Origin: Alphaproteobacteria bacterium
GTDB lineage: Bacteria; Pseudomonadota; Alphaproteobacteria; Micropepsales; Micropepsaceae
Length of the DNA: 64,000 bases
NCBI GenBank assembly: GCA_021325375.1
Contig: JAJPHG010000031.1
Location: forward strand, 124,001 to 188,000
Reading direction: 5' to 3'
Notes under the pieces: model-generated
Databases searched by the model: none
The model's input: the letters and a program-made list of their open reading frames with translations, nothing else
What the model was told of the DNA's origin: nothing
Program-made: the position numbers and the translations under genes
In this document: positions 42,501 to 49,506 of the stretch, piece by piece
Layout of the letters: each line of letters opens with the position of its first letter
How positions within the stretch are numbered: position 1 is the stretch's first letter

Positions 42501-43116
42501 CGAGGTGCTCGTGCGCCGCATCTCCACCAAGCAGATGCGCACGACCGACAAGCGCACCAAGGATCGGCGGTTCCCGGCGGCGCAGGCCAACATCGACACG
42601 GTCGATCGCGCGCCGCTGGCTTGGCGCTACATATCCGGCTCCTTCCTCGCGAAGATTTCCGTCCAGGCCGAAAGCCGGATCCTGCCCGAGGACGAGAACC
42701 TGCTCGCTATATTGAAATGGCGGCTCGGCCTGATCGGCCCCGGCCATCGCTGGTATCGCGTTTTGCTGCGCTACATCGCCTATCTCACGGGCCGGATCGA
42801 CGGGATGGGCGGCAACGCGTCCAAGATCCCGCCCTCACCGGACGGGTATCAGCCGCCTTCCATCCATCGCGGCACGCCGGCCGGCGAGCACCGTTACACG
42901 GGAAAGGTCATCGCCATCCGCTACGACCGTTTCGGCGACTTCGTGGGCTTCACGCTTTTGACCGAGGCCGGACGCGAGCATCACTTCCGGGGCCGCGAGC
43001 CCGCGGTGGAAGAGCTGGTGAAGCGCGCATGGATCGAAAGAAGCCTGATCAGCGTCCTTGTCGAGCCGCCCGAGCCCGAATGGCCGGCATCGATCGTCCT
43101 CGAGCGGTGGAAGTGA
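39523..43116 (+). CDS. very large protein of an uncharacterised family, 1197 aa
   Basis: There is no signal peptide or membrane segment. The first ~250 residues look like a Rossmann/glutaminase-type fold: ILIVVDGIFS, then DYDEIWLFGFEG, LSDSELAKITEFMDAGGG and VFAAGDHSGLG, with DHMHEGEV later. The pattern recalls ThuA or class I amidotransferase-like domains but shows no convincing Cys nucleophile (inference). The middle (about 420-900) is Gly/Asn/Asp/Pro-rich beta-type sequence. The end contains a basic stretch (RTTDKRTKDRRFP) and a small C-terminal domain (HRYTGKVIAIRYDRFGDFVGF). Similar proteins exist in other soil Proteobacteria as hypotheticals. Function unknown. Confidence 0.85.
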   Translation: MSDIKILIVVDGIFSVTTTYPIDPTVPPFGPGSDTAYGPDAWFTVSHLIKTLRNWPSPTFTVDTASRGFNLAQNFDNQTQGLPGPTVSNSFPDTDATLAGPFHFDDPGVNLLDYDEIWLFGFEGFDGGSAVGPTSGTVEPGRLSDSELAKITEFMDAGGGVFAAGDHSGLGAGLCGFIPRVRYMRKWFEQGDTSTGLPPNWVFNWAGGGPERIDTLRKGATDVGTTFFFDDQSDDIPQPLNLLVPSHPVVQGATGPLSVYPDHMHEGEVMVPTGDQLTRNFSNDSTLSFAGAGFVEFPEANGYQEPVVILAQCTTIAHVTEVPVGMEDSPCENKNFNADPSPCNVVTNDTLAAYDGHNVNVGRIVTDSSFHHFLDLNLLGDPCSLIPAKQQGFNASASGKAVLKELEAFYANLATWLAWTDRKFYFGLGKNNYGRDEVSDQIPNAFGDAFYLFLEGFTPNVVGSAVPQLSGSFNNMNIPGLQISGPTVTYEIGNTGANANVAQRIRFEYSIKFTMASLGVFPNPGDPPAPFTLDASIAIGTNFNQSTAGEFFLLGGADPYFVNIGASAGDHFYLSQDLRVFTVTPTADDQEPITDPSSPAPAAKFHFQTGNPTTQDTAAAYAYIQDLITWLNKSYGYLNGSFTPPDTNLSDPLDITLPQQATALIGDSSVTPKTGANINYNFAIARVRLQGAPGPADAAPDVKVFFRMFTTQTFDTDFINAAADVTSADPNVTYPPGGLNPASPSPGTDASGNINGCSLPFFATKNFGDGPTDYDPNGPNNQTITIPQGDTAWAFYGCFLNVNDATNEYGDPASPYGKHPVQYWLAGSAHNCLVAQIAYKDAPIENQNGVIEYPGNSDKLAQRNLQVTTSGNPGFPATHRVPQTLDVRPSPRPQSTDTRSILSYPDEIMIDWGAVPRGSIARIYWPEASAEEVLKLAKRFYATNTLSAADAHTIQCEVAGPVTYIPIPFGAGGSFAGLLTIDLPASVRVGHEFEVLVRRISTKQMRTTDKRTKDRRFPAAQANIDTVDRAPLAWRYISGSFLAKISVQAESRILPEDENLLAILKWRLGLIGPGHRWYRVLLRYIAYLTGRIDGMGGNASKIPPSPDGYQPPSIHRGTPAGEHRYTGKVIAIRYDRFGDFVGFTLLTEAGREHHFRGREPAVEELVKRAWIERSLISVLVEPPEPEWPASIVLERWK

Positions 43117-43125
43117 GGGCGGGGA

Positions 43126-43890
43126 TCACGCCTTCAACGCCCTGCCCGCGATGTCGCCCCATTGCTTCTGCGCCTTGCGGTAGCGCGAAGGCGCGCCGGT
43201 CAGGTTCTTGACGATCTGCGCATAGATCGCGCGCGCCTCGTCGCGGCGGCCCATCCTGTCGAGCAGCGCGGCGTAGCGCGTTCGCGCCTCCTCGCCGGCG
43301 AAATAGGGCACCAGCCGCGCATACTCTTCCGCCGCCTCGGCGTCGCGGCCCTGAAGCTCGAGCGCGCGGGCATAGATCATATGCGCCGACTCGGAGACGA
43401 ATTTCGGATCGGCCGCGTGCAGCGTGTCGAGCGAGGCCTGCGCGCCGGCGCCGTCGCCGCTCAGGAGCTGCGCCCGCGCGATGCCGACGAGAAGCGCGGG
43501 ATCGGCCGCGAACTGGCCCTGCAGGGCGCTGCGATAGAGCTCGATGGCGTCGCCATATTGGCCGCGGCCCATGAGCTGCTCGGCGAGCGCGCGCTTGGCG
43601 TCGACCGAGCCCACCATCTCGACCTCGCGCATCGCCGCGCGATAGTCCTTGTTCGGATCGATGGCGCGCGCGGCGCCGCGCTTGAGCGTCTGCGCGCCGC
43701 GGCCGCGCCACAGCTCCGGCACGATCACCATAAAGAGATAGATCAGCGGCCCGATGCCCGGCAGGAACACCATCACATAGATCCACGGGAATATGTTGCC
43801 GCTGCGGATCGAGTGCACGACGCACAGCACCAGCAGGCCGAGCGAGACCAGGCCGATGGGCGACGTCAGATATCCGAGCAATCCGAACAA
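43126..43890 (-). CDS. membrane-anchored tetratricopeptide protein with PLD-nuclease-N-like region, 254 aa
   Basis: Two hydrophobic helices lie at the N-terminus; the second (FPWIYVMVFLPGIGPLIYLFMVIVPELW) has the phospholipase-D-nuclease N-terminal pattern. TPR-like repeats follow to the end: AEQLMGRGQYGDAIELYRSAL, AHMIYARALELQGRDAEAAEEYARL, and YAALLDRMGRRDEARAIYAQI. It is probably an inner-membrane scaffold with a cytosolic TPR domain. The TTG at 43890 has GAGGAGG 5 bp upstream and is preferred over the TTG at 43920. It converges on the 1197-aa protein gene with a 9-bp gap. Confidence 0.78.
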   Translation of the reverse strand: MFGLLGYLTSPIGLVSLGLLVLCVVHSIRSGNIFPWIYVMVFLPGIGPLIYLFMVIVPELWRGRGAQTLKRGAARAIDPNKDYRAAMREVEMVGSVDAKRALAEQLMGRGQYGDAIELYRSALQGQFAADPALLVGIARAQLLSGDGAGAQASLDTLHAADPKFVSESAHMIYARALELQGRDAEAAEEYARLVPYFAGEEARTRYAALLDRMGRRDEARAIYAQIVKNLTGAPSRYRKAQKQWGDIAGRALKA

Positions 43891-43979
43891 GAGGGCCTCC
43901 TCGCCCGGCGGATGTAGCAAGCCGGGGCCTGCCTTTCAATCGCCGGCGGGCTAAGCTCGGCCGGTGCGGGGAGATTCCC

Positions 43980-44552
43980 ATGGGCGCGTTCGAGCACGTC
44001 ATCTCGCTTCTGTCCTTCGTCTATGCGCTTGCCATCGCGCACCTTTTGACGACGGTGGCGCGGCTCATCGGCGCGCGCGAACGCGTGCGGTTCTCGTGGT
44101 TCCACGCCTGGTGGATGCTGAACGCGCTCGTCGTGCTGGTGCTGGACTGGATCAGCTATTGGGACATGCACGCGCTGGCGAACTGGTCGATGGTCAGCAT
44201 CGGCGTCGTCCTGGTCCAGTCCTTCGCGGACTACATGCAGGCAGCCCTCGTCTGCCCCGAGATCCCGCCGGAAGGCGAGATCGATCTCGTCGCGTTCCAC
44301 CAGACGCGGGCGCGGCGCTATATCGGCGCCTTCACGGTGACGGGCGTGTGGGCGCTCGTCGACAATCTCTATTTCGGCGGAAGCTACGATGTCGTGGAAT
44401 TGCTCCAGCAGAACCTGGTCGTCATCCCGCTCATCGCCGTCGCGCTGACCGCGACGATCGTGCGCAGGCGCTGGGTCGACATCGCCGCGCCGCCGCTGCT
44501 CGCCTGCATCTGGGCGTACTACATCGTGAGCCTGCAGGGCACGTTGAGATAG
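43980..44552 (+). CDS. multipass membrane protein of unknown function, 190 aa
   Basis: About five hydrophobic segments are seen (LLSFVYALAIAHLLTTVARLI, the WWMLNALVVLVLDWISYW stretch, VSIGVVLVQSFADYM, IPLIAVALTATIV, PPLLACIWAYYIVSL), with aromatic-rich turns such as WFHAWWMLN. No residues point to an enzyme. GGGGAGA precedes the ATG. The stop abuts the convergent holC gene directly (no gap). Similar small membrane proteins of 180-200 residues are scattered in Alphaproteobacteria without a defined role. Confidence 0.7.
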   Translation: MGAFEHVISLLSFVYALAIAHLLTTVARLIGARERVRFSWFHAWWMLNALVVLVLDWISYWDMHALANWSMVSIGVVLVQSFADYMQAALVCPEIPPEGEIDLVAFHQTRARRYIGAFTVTGVWALVDNLYFGGSYDVVELLQQNLVVIPLIAVALTATIVRRRWVDIAAPPLLACIWAYYIVSLQGTLR

Positions 44553-45008
44553 TCAGCCCTGCTTCTCGAACTTGCCCGAAGGCTGCTCCTTCCAATAGGT
44601 CACGTCGTGGCCTGCCGCCTTGGCGTCCTTCCACGCCGCGCGCGCCTCGGAAAGCATGTGCGCGTCGCGTCCGTCGAACATCGTCACGACGCGGGTGAAA
44701 CCGGCGAGCCCATTCCAATCCGCCGCGGCGCCGCCGACGAGGAACAGCACGTCGGCGCCGTTGACATTGGCGTCCTCGACCGTGATCAGCACCTTCTGCC
44801 GCGCCGCGTCGCCGTCGCCCTGTTGCGCATGCGGCAGGAAGGACTGGTCGTCATAGGTCCACAGCAGATTGTCGACCGCCTCCGCGCGCTCGGCCGAGTC
44901 CGTGCGGATCAGCGCCCGCCAACCGCGCTCCAGCGTTTTCTCGACGAGGCCGGGGAGGACGTCTTCGAGCGAGCGGCGTTCGAGATGGTAGAAGAGCGCT
45001 TCGGTCAT
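44553..45008 (-). CDS. holC: DNA polymerase III chi subunit, 151 aa
   Basis: This is the chi subunit of the clamp-loader complex, which links the replisome to single-strand-binding protein. The family pattern is complete: MTEALFYHLERRSLEDVLPGLVEKTLERGWRALI, then LLWTYDDQSFLPHA, VLITVEDANVNGADVLFLVGG and AAWKDAKAAGHDVTYWK. The ATG overlaps the TGA of the upstream gene by 4 bp (ATGA). holC normally follows pepA; here one extra gene and repeat C4 sit between them. Confidence 0.92.
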   Translation of the reverse strand: MTEALFYHLERRSLEDVLPGLVEKTLERGWRALIRTDSAERAEAVDNLLWTYDDQSFLPHAQQGDGDAARQKVLITVEDANVNGADVLFLVGGAAADWNGLAGFTRVVTMFDGRDAHMLSEARAAWKDAKAAGHDVTYWKEQPSGKFEKQG

Positions 45009-45526
45009 CCCATCGAACCGTTGAAAGCGAAGTGTGAGAATGTGTGTGTCTCGGGATCGTATTCGACGCCGAAAAATACCGCACCGCCGTCGCACACGAT
45101 CATCGCATCGTGCCTCCAATCCGCAGGGTCCCTGCCGGGAAAGGGCGGTTCCGTCTCGCGCTGCGTGAACGCATTGACGTAGATGATCTTGCGTCCCGCA
45201 GCAATGAAACCCGCATATTGACGTGCGATATGGCTTGCTTCGGCGTTGTTTCCCTTGCGCTTCGCCAAAGCCTCTTCGAGAGCTTGCGGCAGTCTCATCT
45301 CGAGATCGTGCAACTGATCCGAGGACGGAACCCATTGCCCTTCGACATGTTCCGGCGCCGGCCTGCTGCATTGTGAGAGCAGCTTATCTGCCGCCGCGCC
45401 CTGCAATACCGCGCCATAGGCCGGATCCAGCACCGGCGTGGATGAAGCGGAGGTGGCAACGGTCGCGGCGAGCAAAGCAATAATGGCCGTAAAGCTTTCA
45501 AGATTACGGCAGAGAGCTTCGGTCAA
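45005..45526 (-). CDS. exported protein of unknown function between pepA and holC, 173 aa
   Basis: The start is a TTG at 45526. The ribosome binding site GGGGGAGG lies 6 bp upstream and belongs to repeat C4. The N-terminus (CRNLESFTAIIALLAATVATSASS) looks like a signal peptide, so the product is probably periplasmic. The mature part has two conserved-looking cysteines (LLSQCSRP and MIVCDGGAVFFGVEY) and a QLHDLEMRLPQALEEAL helix. I do not recognise a family. The gene is coupled to holC by a 4-bp overlap. Its placement inside the pepA-holC pair suggests later insertion. Confidence 0.65.
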   Translation of the reverse strand: MTEALCRNLESFTAIIALLAATVATSASSTPVLDPAYGAVLQGAAADKLLSQCSRPAPEHVEGQWVPSSDQLHDLEMRLPQALEEALAKRKGNNAEASHIARQYAGFIAAGRKIIYVNAFTQRETEPPFPGRDPADWRHDAMIVCDGGAVFFGVEYDPETHTFSHFAFNGSMG

Positions 45527-45531
45527 TTCTT

Positions 45532-45652
45532 ACCTCCCCCTTGTGGGGAGGTCGACGCGCGCAGCGAAGCGAGCACGTCGGGTGGGGGCCTGCTCCGGCC
45601 CCCCCACCCGAAAAATGCTTCGCATTTTTCGACCTCCCCACAAGGGGGAGGT
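45532..45652. repeat. cloverleaf-type palindromic repeat, family C variant, copy C4
   Basis: Outer strands are ACCTCCCCCTTGTGGGGAGG and its mirror. The left arm is GACG...CGTC with the tip containing CGCAGCGAAGCG, and the right arm AAAAATGC-TTC-GCATTTTT. The inner stem is CGGGTGGGGGCC/GGCCCCCCCACCCG. Outer and inner stems differ from C1-C3 at matching positions, so pairing is kept. It lies between pepA and the gene at 45005, in the same transcript direction. Confidence 0.9.
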
Positions 45653-45671
45653 GAAACAGGCGCGCATCATC

Positions 45672-47174
45672 TCAATCCTCGTAGTGCTCCGCGACCAGCC
45701 TATCGAGCAACCGCACGCCGAAGCCGACGCCCCAGCTCGGCACCAGCGCCTTCTGCTCGCCGTCCTGCCAGGCCATGCCGGCGATATCGAGATGCGCCCA
45801 CGCCTGGCCCTTGTCGACGAAGCGCTGGAGGAACTGCGCCGCCGCGATCGAGCCGGCATAAGTCGAGCCGGTGATGTTCTTCATGTCGGCGATCTTGGAG
45901 CGGATCATCTTGTCGTAGCCGGGGCCGAGCGGCAGGCGCCACACCGGCTCGCCGACGGCGCGGCCCGCCTCGTGCAGGCGCTTGGAAAGCTTGTCGTCGT
46001 TGGAGAACAGGCCCGCATGCTCGCTGCCCAGCGCCACCATGATCGCACCGGTGAGCGTGGCCAGGTCGATGACGAATTTCGGCTTGAAATTGCGCTGGGT
46101 GTAGGTGAGCGCGTCGGCCAGCACCAGCCGCCCCTCGGCGTCGGTGTTGAGCACCTCGATGGTCTGGCCCGACATCGACTTCACGACGTCGTCGGGGCGC
46201 TGCGCGGTGCCGCTGGGCATGTTCTCGACCAGGCCGATGACGCCGACCGCGTTGACGCGCGCCTTGCGCCGGGCGAGCGCCTGCATCGCGCCGATGACGG
46301 CGGCGCCGCCGCCCATGTCGCCCTTCATGCCGATCATGCCCGCGCCCGTCTTGAGCGAGAGGCCGCCGGAATCGAAGCACACGCCCTTGCCGACGAAGGC
46401 GACCGGGGCATCCGATTTCTTACGCGCGCCGTTCCAGCGCATCACCACGAGTTGACTGTCGCGCTCGCTGCCCTGGCCGACGCCCAAGAGCGCGCCCATG
46501 CCGAGCTTCTTCATCTCGGCCTCGCCCAGGACCTCGACCTTGACGCCGAGCTTGGAGAGCTGCTTGGCGCGGTTCGCGAACTCGACCGGCGAAAGGATGT
46601 TCGGCGGCTCGTTGACGAGATCGCGCGCCAGGAACATGCCGTCCGCGACCGCTTCGAGCGCGGGCCATGCCTTGCGCGCGCCCGCCGCGTCGGACGTGGC
46701 GACGACGACCGATTTCAACTTGAATTCGTGATCGTCGAGATCCTTCGTGCGGTAGTGATTGAAGGTATAACTCTTGAGCCGCGCGCCCATGGCGACATGC
46801 GCCGCGAGCGGGCCGGCTTTGAGCTTGCCGCCCTTGGGCGCGTCGATCTCCAGCGTGACGGAAGTTTCACCGGCCTTCGACATCGCGCCGACGGCGCCGG
46901 CTGCGGCATTCTCGACCGCGTTGCCGTCGAGCTCGCCCGGCTTGCCCAGCCCGAGCACGACGATACGCGAGGCCTTCGCGCCCTCGGGCGCCAGCACTTC
47001 CAGCATCTGGCCGGGCTTGCCCTTGAAGCGGCTGACCTTGAGCGCACGCGAGATGGCGCCGCCGCAGGCCGTGTCCGCCTTCTGGGCGGCAGGCAGCAGC
47101 GCGGGCCCCTCCACGGCTCCGACCACCCAGGCGCCTGCGTTGACCGGCTGCGGCGCGGCAAAGGACAATTGCAT
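45672..47174 (-). CDS. pepA: leucyl aminopeptidase, 500 aa
   Basis: This is an M17 zinc aminopeptidase releasing N-terminal residues from peptides; in E. coli PepA also binds DNA. The catalytic domain has VGKGVCFDSGGLSLKTG and GMKGDMGGGAAV (metal ligands) and the signature NTDAEGRLVLADAL. The N-terminal macro-like domain (residues 1-165) is present. CGGGAG precedes the ATG. It heads a minus-strand set pepA, repeat C4, unknown gene, holC and is divergent from the LPS-transport operon. Confidence 0.96.
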   Translation of the reverse strand: MQLSFAAPQPVNAGAWVVGAVEGPALLPAAQKADTACGGAISRALKVSRFKGKPGQMLEVLAPEGAKASRIVVLGLGKPGELDGNAVENAAAGAVGAMSKAGETSVTLEIDAPKGGKLKAGPLAAHVAMGARLKSYTFNHYRTKDLDDHEFKLKSVVVATSDAAGARKAWPALEAVADGMFLARDLVNEPPNILSPVEFANRAKQLSKLGVKVEVLGEAEMKKLGMGALLGVGQGSERDSQLVVMRWNGARKKSDAPVAFVGKGVCFDSGGLSLKTGAGMIGMKGDMGGGAAVIGAMQALARRKARVNAVGVIGLVENMPSGTAQRPDDVVKSMSGQTIEVLNTDAEGRLVLADALTYTQRNFKPKFVIDLATLTGAIMVALGSEHAGLFSNDDKLSKRLHEAGRAVGEPVWRLPLGPGYDKMIRSKIADMKNITGSTYAGSIAAAQFLQRFVDKGQAWAHLDIAGMAWQDGEQKALVPSWGVGFGVRLLDRLVAEHYED

Positions 47175-47281
47175 AATCGATCTCCCGACTAGTATGTTGA
47201 TTTTATTTGCTGAACCTGGGCTCAGGCAGCAAGGTTCCGTGGTGCTAGTCTAGGACGAATCGTGAAAGGGGCAAAGGCGGC

Positions 47282-48418
47282 ATGGCCAGGCTCATAATGC
47301 CGCGACTGTCGGTATATGTCCTGGTCCAACTGATCGGGCCGACCGCGCTGTTCGCGCTCCTGATGACGATCGTGGTGTGGCTGACCCAGTCGCTGCGCCT
47401 GCTCGATCTCGTCATCAACCGCGGCCAGTCGGCCTCGACCTTCGTCTACCTCTCGCTGCTGGTCCTGCCGAGCCTGCTCGTCATCATCCTGCCCATCGCC
47501 TACTTCGCCGGCACGCTCTATGCGCTGACCAAGCTCAACACCGACAGCGAGCTGGTGGTGATGGCGTCGGCCGGCTACAGCCGGGCCCAGCTCACCGCGC
47601 CGGTCATGATATCGGCGGTGATGGTCATGACTTTGACCTATGTCTGCGGCCTCTATCTGATGCCGGCAGGCCAGCGCGCGATGAAGGACAAGGTGCTCGA
47701 CATCCGCGCCGACGTCGGCGCGGCTCTCCTCGACGAGGGCGAGTTCAACACGCCCGCGCAGGGGCTGACCGTCTTCATCCGCTCGCTCAGCTCGACGGGC
47801 CATATCCGCGGCGTGATGGTCTATGACAGCCGCAACAAGGCGCATGCGGTCGCCTATCTGGCCGAGAGCGGGCAGCTCGCCCAGACGCCGGCCGGCGCGC
47901 GCCTCATCATGTATGACGGCACCATCGAGCAGACCGGGCAGAACGGCGCCGAGCTTTCGGTGCTCAAGTTCAAGAGCTACGTCTTCGACCTCGACCAGTT
48001 CACCAGCCAGCAGCGCACCGTCGAGCGCGCCACCAGCGAACGGTTCCTGGGCGAGCTGTTCTGGCCGGATTCCTCGATTCGGGGGCCCACGCGCGCCGCC
48101 TATTTCGCGGAAGGCCACAATCGCCTGGCACAGCCGCTCTATTGCATCGCCTTCGGGCTGATCGCGCTGGCCGTGATCACGCGCGGCCGCCGCGCGCGCG
48201 GAGCGCAGGCGTTGCGCGTGACCACTGCTGCGATGGCGGCCGCCGGATTGCGCATCGCGGGCTACGGCATCCAGGGCTTGGCGACGCATCACCCGACGCT
48301 GTCCACGCTTTTCTATTTCATCCCGTTCTTCGGGGCGGCCGTCTCCATCGCGCTGATGATGGGCTTCGACGTGCGGCAGCTGATGCGCGCGGCGCAGCCG
48401 GCGGGGTCCGCCGCATGA
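47282..48418 (+). CDS. lptF: LPS export ABC transporter permease LptF, 378 aa
   Basis: This is one of the two inner-membrane permeases of the LptB2FG transporter that extracts lipopolysaccharide for passage to the outer membrane. It has three N-terminal helices (LSVYVLVQLIGPTALFALLM and following), a periplasmic jellyroll-type domain of about 150 residues in the middle (TVFIRSLSSTGHIRGVMVYD), and three C-terminal helices after HNRLAQPLYCIAFGLIALAV. Overlap with lptG is 4 bp (ATGA). It heads the operon lptF-lptG-lptD-surA-pdxA-rsmA. GAAAGGGGC precedes the start region. Confidence 0.94.
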   Translation: MARLIMPRLSVYVLVQLIGPTALFALLMTIVVWLTQSLRLLDLVINRGQSASTFVYLSLLVLPSLLVIILPIAYFAGTLYALTKLNTDSELVVMASAGYSRAQLTAPVMISAVMVMTLTYVCGLYLMPAGQRAMKDKVLDIRADVGAALLDEGEFNTPAQGLTVFIRSLSSTGHIRGVMVYDSRNKAHAVAYLAESGQLAQTPAGARLIMYDGTIEQTGQNGAELSVLKFKSYVFDLDQFTSQQRTVERATSERFLGELFWPDSSIRGPTRAAYFAEGHNRLAQPLYCIAFGLIALAVITRGRRARGAQALRVTTAAMAAAGLRIAGYGIQGLATHHPTLSTLFYFIPFFGAAVSIALMMGFDVRQLMRAAQPAGSAA

Positions 48419-49506
48419 GCTGGTCGTGGACGCTCTACCGCTATCTCGCGGTCCAGTTCCTGATCGGCGTCGGCGTCGTCTACGGCGCGTTCCTGATGAT
48501 CGCGTTCTCCATCGACATCGTCGACATCATCAACCGCACCGCGGGCCGCAACATCACCACCAGCGTCGTCATCGGCATGGGCCTGCTGCAGCTTCCCGAT
48601 CTGGGCCAGAAGCTGCTGCCCTTCTCGGTCCTGCTCGGCGGCGTCTTCGCTTTCGCCCGGCTTTCGCGCAACCAGGAGCTGGTCGCGACGCGGGCGGCGG
48701 GGCTTTCGGCCTGGGACTTCCTCGCGCCGCCGCTGGTCGTCGCCGTGCTGCTCGGCTGCTTCGCGGTGCTCGTCTTCACGCCGATCTCCTCGCAGATGCT
48801 GGCACAGTTCGCGGCGCTGGAGGCCAAGTACATCCGCGGCGAGGAATCCCAGCTCGCCGTCTCGATCAACGGGCTGTGGCTCAGGCAGGGCGACACGCGG
48901 CACCAATCGGTCATCCACGCGCTGCGCGTCGCCGACCAGGGCGTGCGGCTGGAGGACGTGACCGTCTTCCTCTACGGCGCGGAGGACCACTTCCTGGGAC
49001 GCATCGACGCCGATGGCGCCGAGCTCAAATCCGGCGCGTGGCTGCTGCGCGACGCCAATGTCAGCGGCATCGAAGGCGCGGTGAAGCATTACGACGAATA
49101 CCGCCTTCCCACCACCATGACGCCGACGCAGATCCAGGAGAGCTTCGCCTCGCCGGACACGCTCTCGTTCTGGGCGCTGCCGGGCTTCATCCGCACCGCG
49201 CAGAACGCGGGCTTCGCGGCGACGCGCTACGAGCTCTATTTCTACACGCTGCTGGCGATGCCGGCGCTGTTCGCGGCGATGGTGTTCATGGCGGCGAGCT
49301 TTTCGCTGCGTCTGCAGCGCGGCGGCGGCGTGGGGCGCATGGTGCTGATCAGCGCGCTCTCGGGCTTCGGCATCTATTTCTTCAGCGACTTGACGCGCGC
49401 GCTCGGCCAATCGGGCATCCTGCCGATCCTGCTGGCCGCGACGGCGCCCGCGCTCGCCTCGATCCTCATCGGCATGACGCTTGTCTTCCACCAGGAGGAC
49501 GGATGA
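48415..49506 (+). CDS. lptG: LPS export ABC transporter permease LptG, 363 aa
   Basis: This is the partner permease of LptF. The LptG pattern is visible: TLYRYLAVQFLIGVGVVYGAFLM at the N-terminus, the early LPDLGQKLLPFSVLLGGVFAFARLSRNQELVATRAAG cytoplasmic coupling region, a periplasmic domain, and C-terminal ALFAAMVFMAASFSLRLQRGGG. Its ATG overlaps the stop of lptF, and its own stop overlaps the start of lptD, both as ATGA, so production of the three proteins is tightly linked. Confidence 0.94.
   Translation: MSWSWTLYRYLAVQFLIGVGVVYGAFLMIAFSIDIVDIINRTAGRNITTSVVIGMGLLQLPDLGQKLLPFSVLLGGVFAFARLSRNQELVATRAAGLSAWDFLAPPLVVAVLLGCFAVLVFTPISSQMLAQFAALEAKYIRGEESQLAVSINGLWLRQGDTRHQSVIHALRVADQGVRLEDVTVFLYGAEDHFLGRIDADGAELKSGAWLLRDANVSGIEGAVKHYDEYRLPTTMTPTQIQESFASPDTLSFWALPGFIRTAQNAGFAATRYELYFYTLLAMPALFAAMVFMAASFSLRLQRGGGVGRMVLISALSGFGIYFFSDLTRALGQSGILPILLAATAPALASILIGMTLVFHQEDG

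Noticed and set aside
44994..45526. Similarity between the first codons of holC (MTEALFYHLE) and of the gene upstream (MTEALCRNLE), suggesting a partial duplication
   Set aside because: Only about 22 of 30 bases match and the likeness ends at once; chance is a sufficient explanation.
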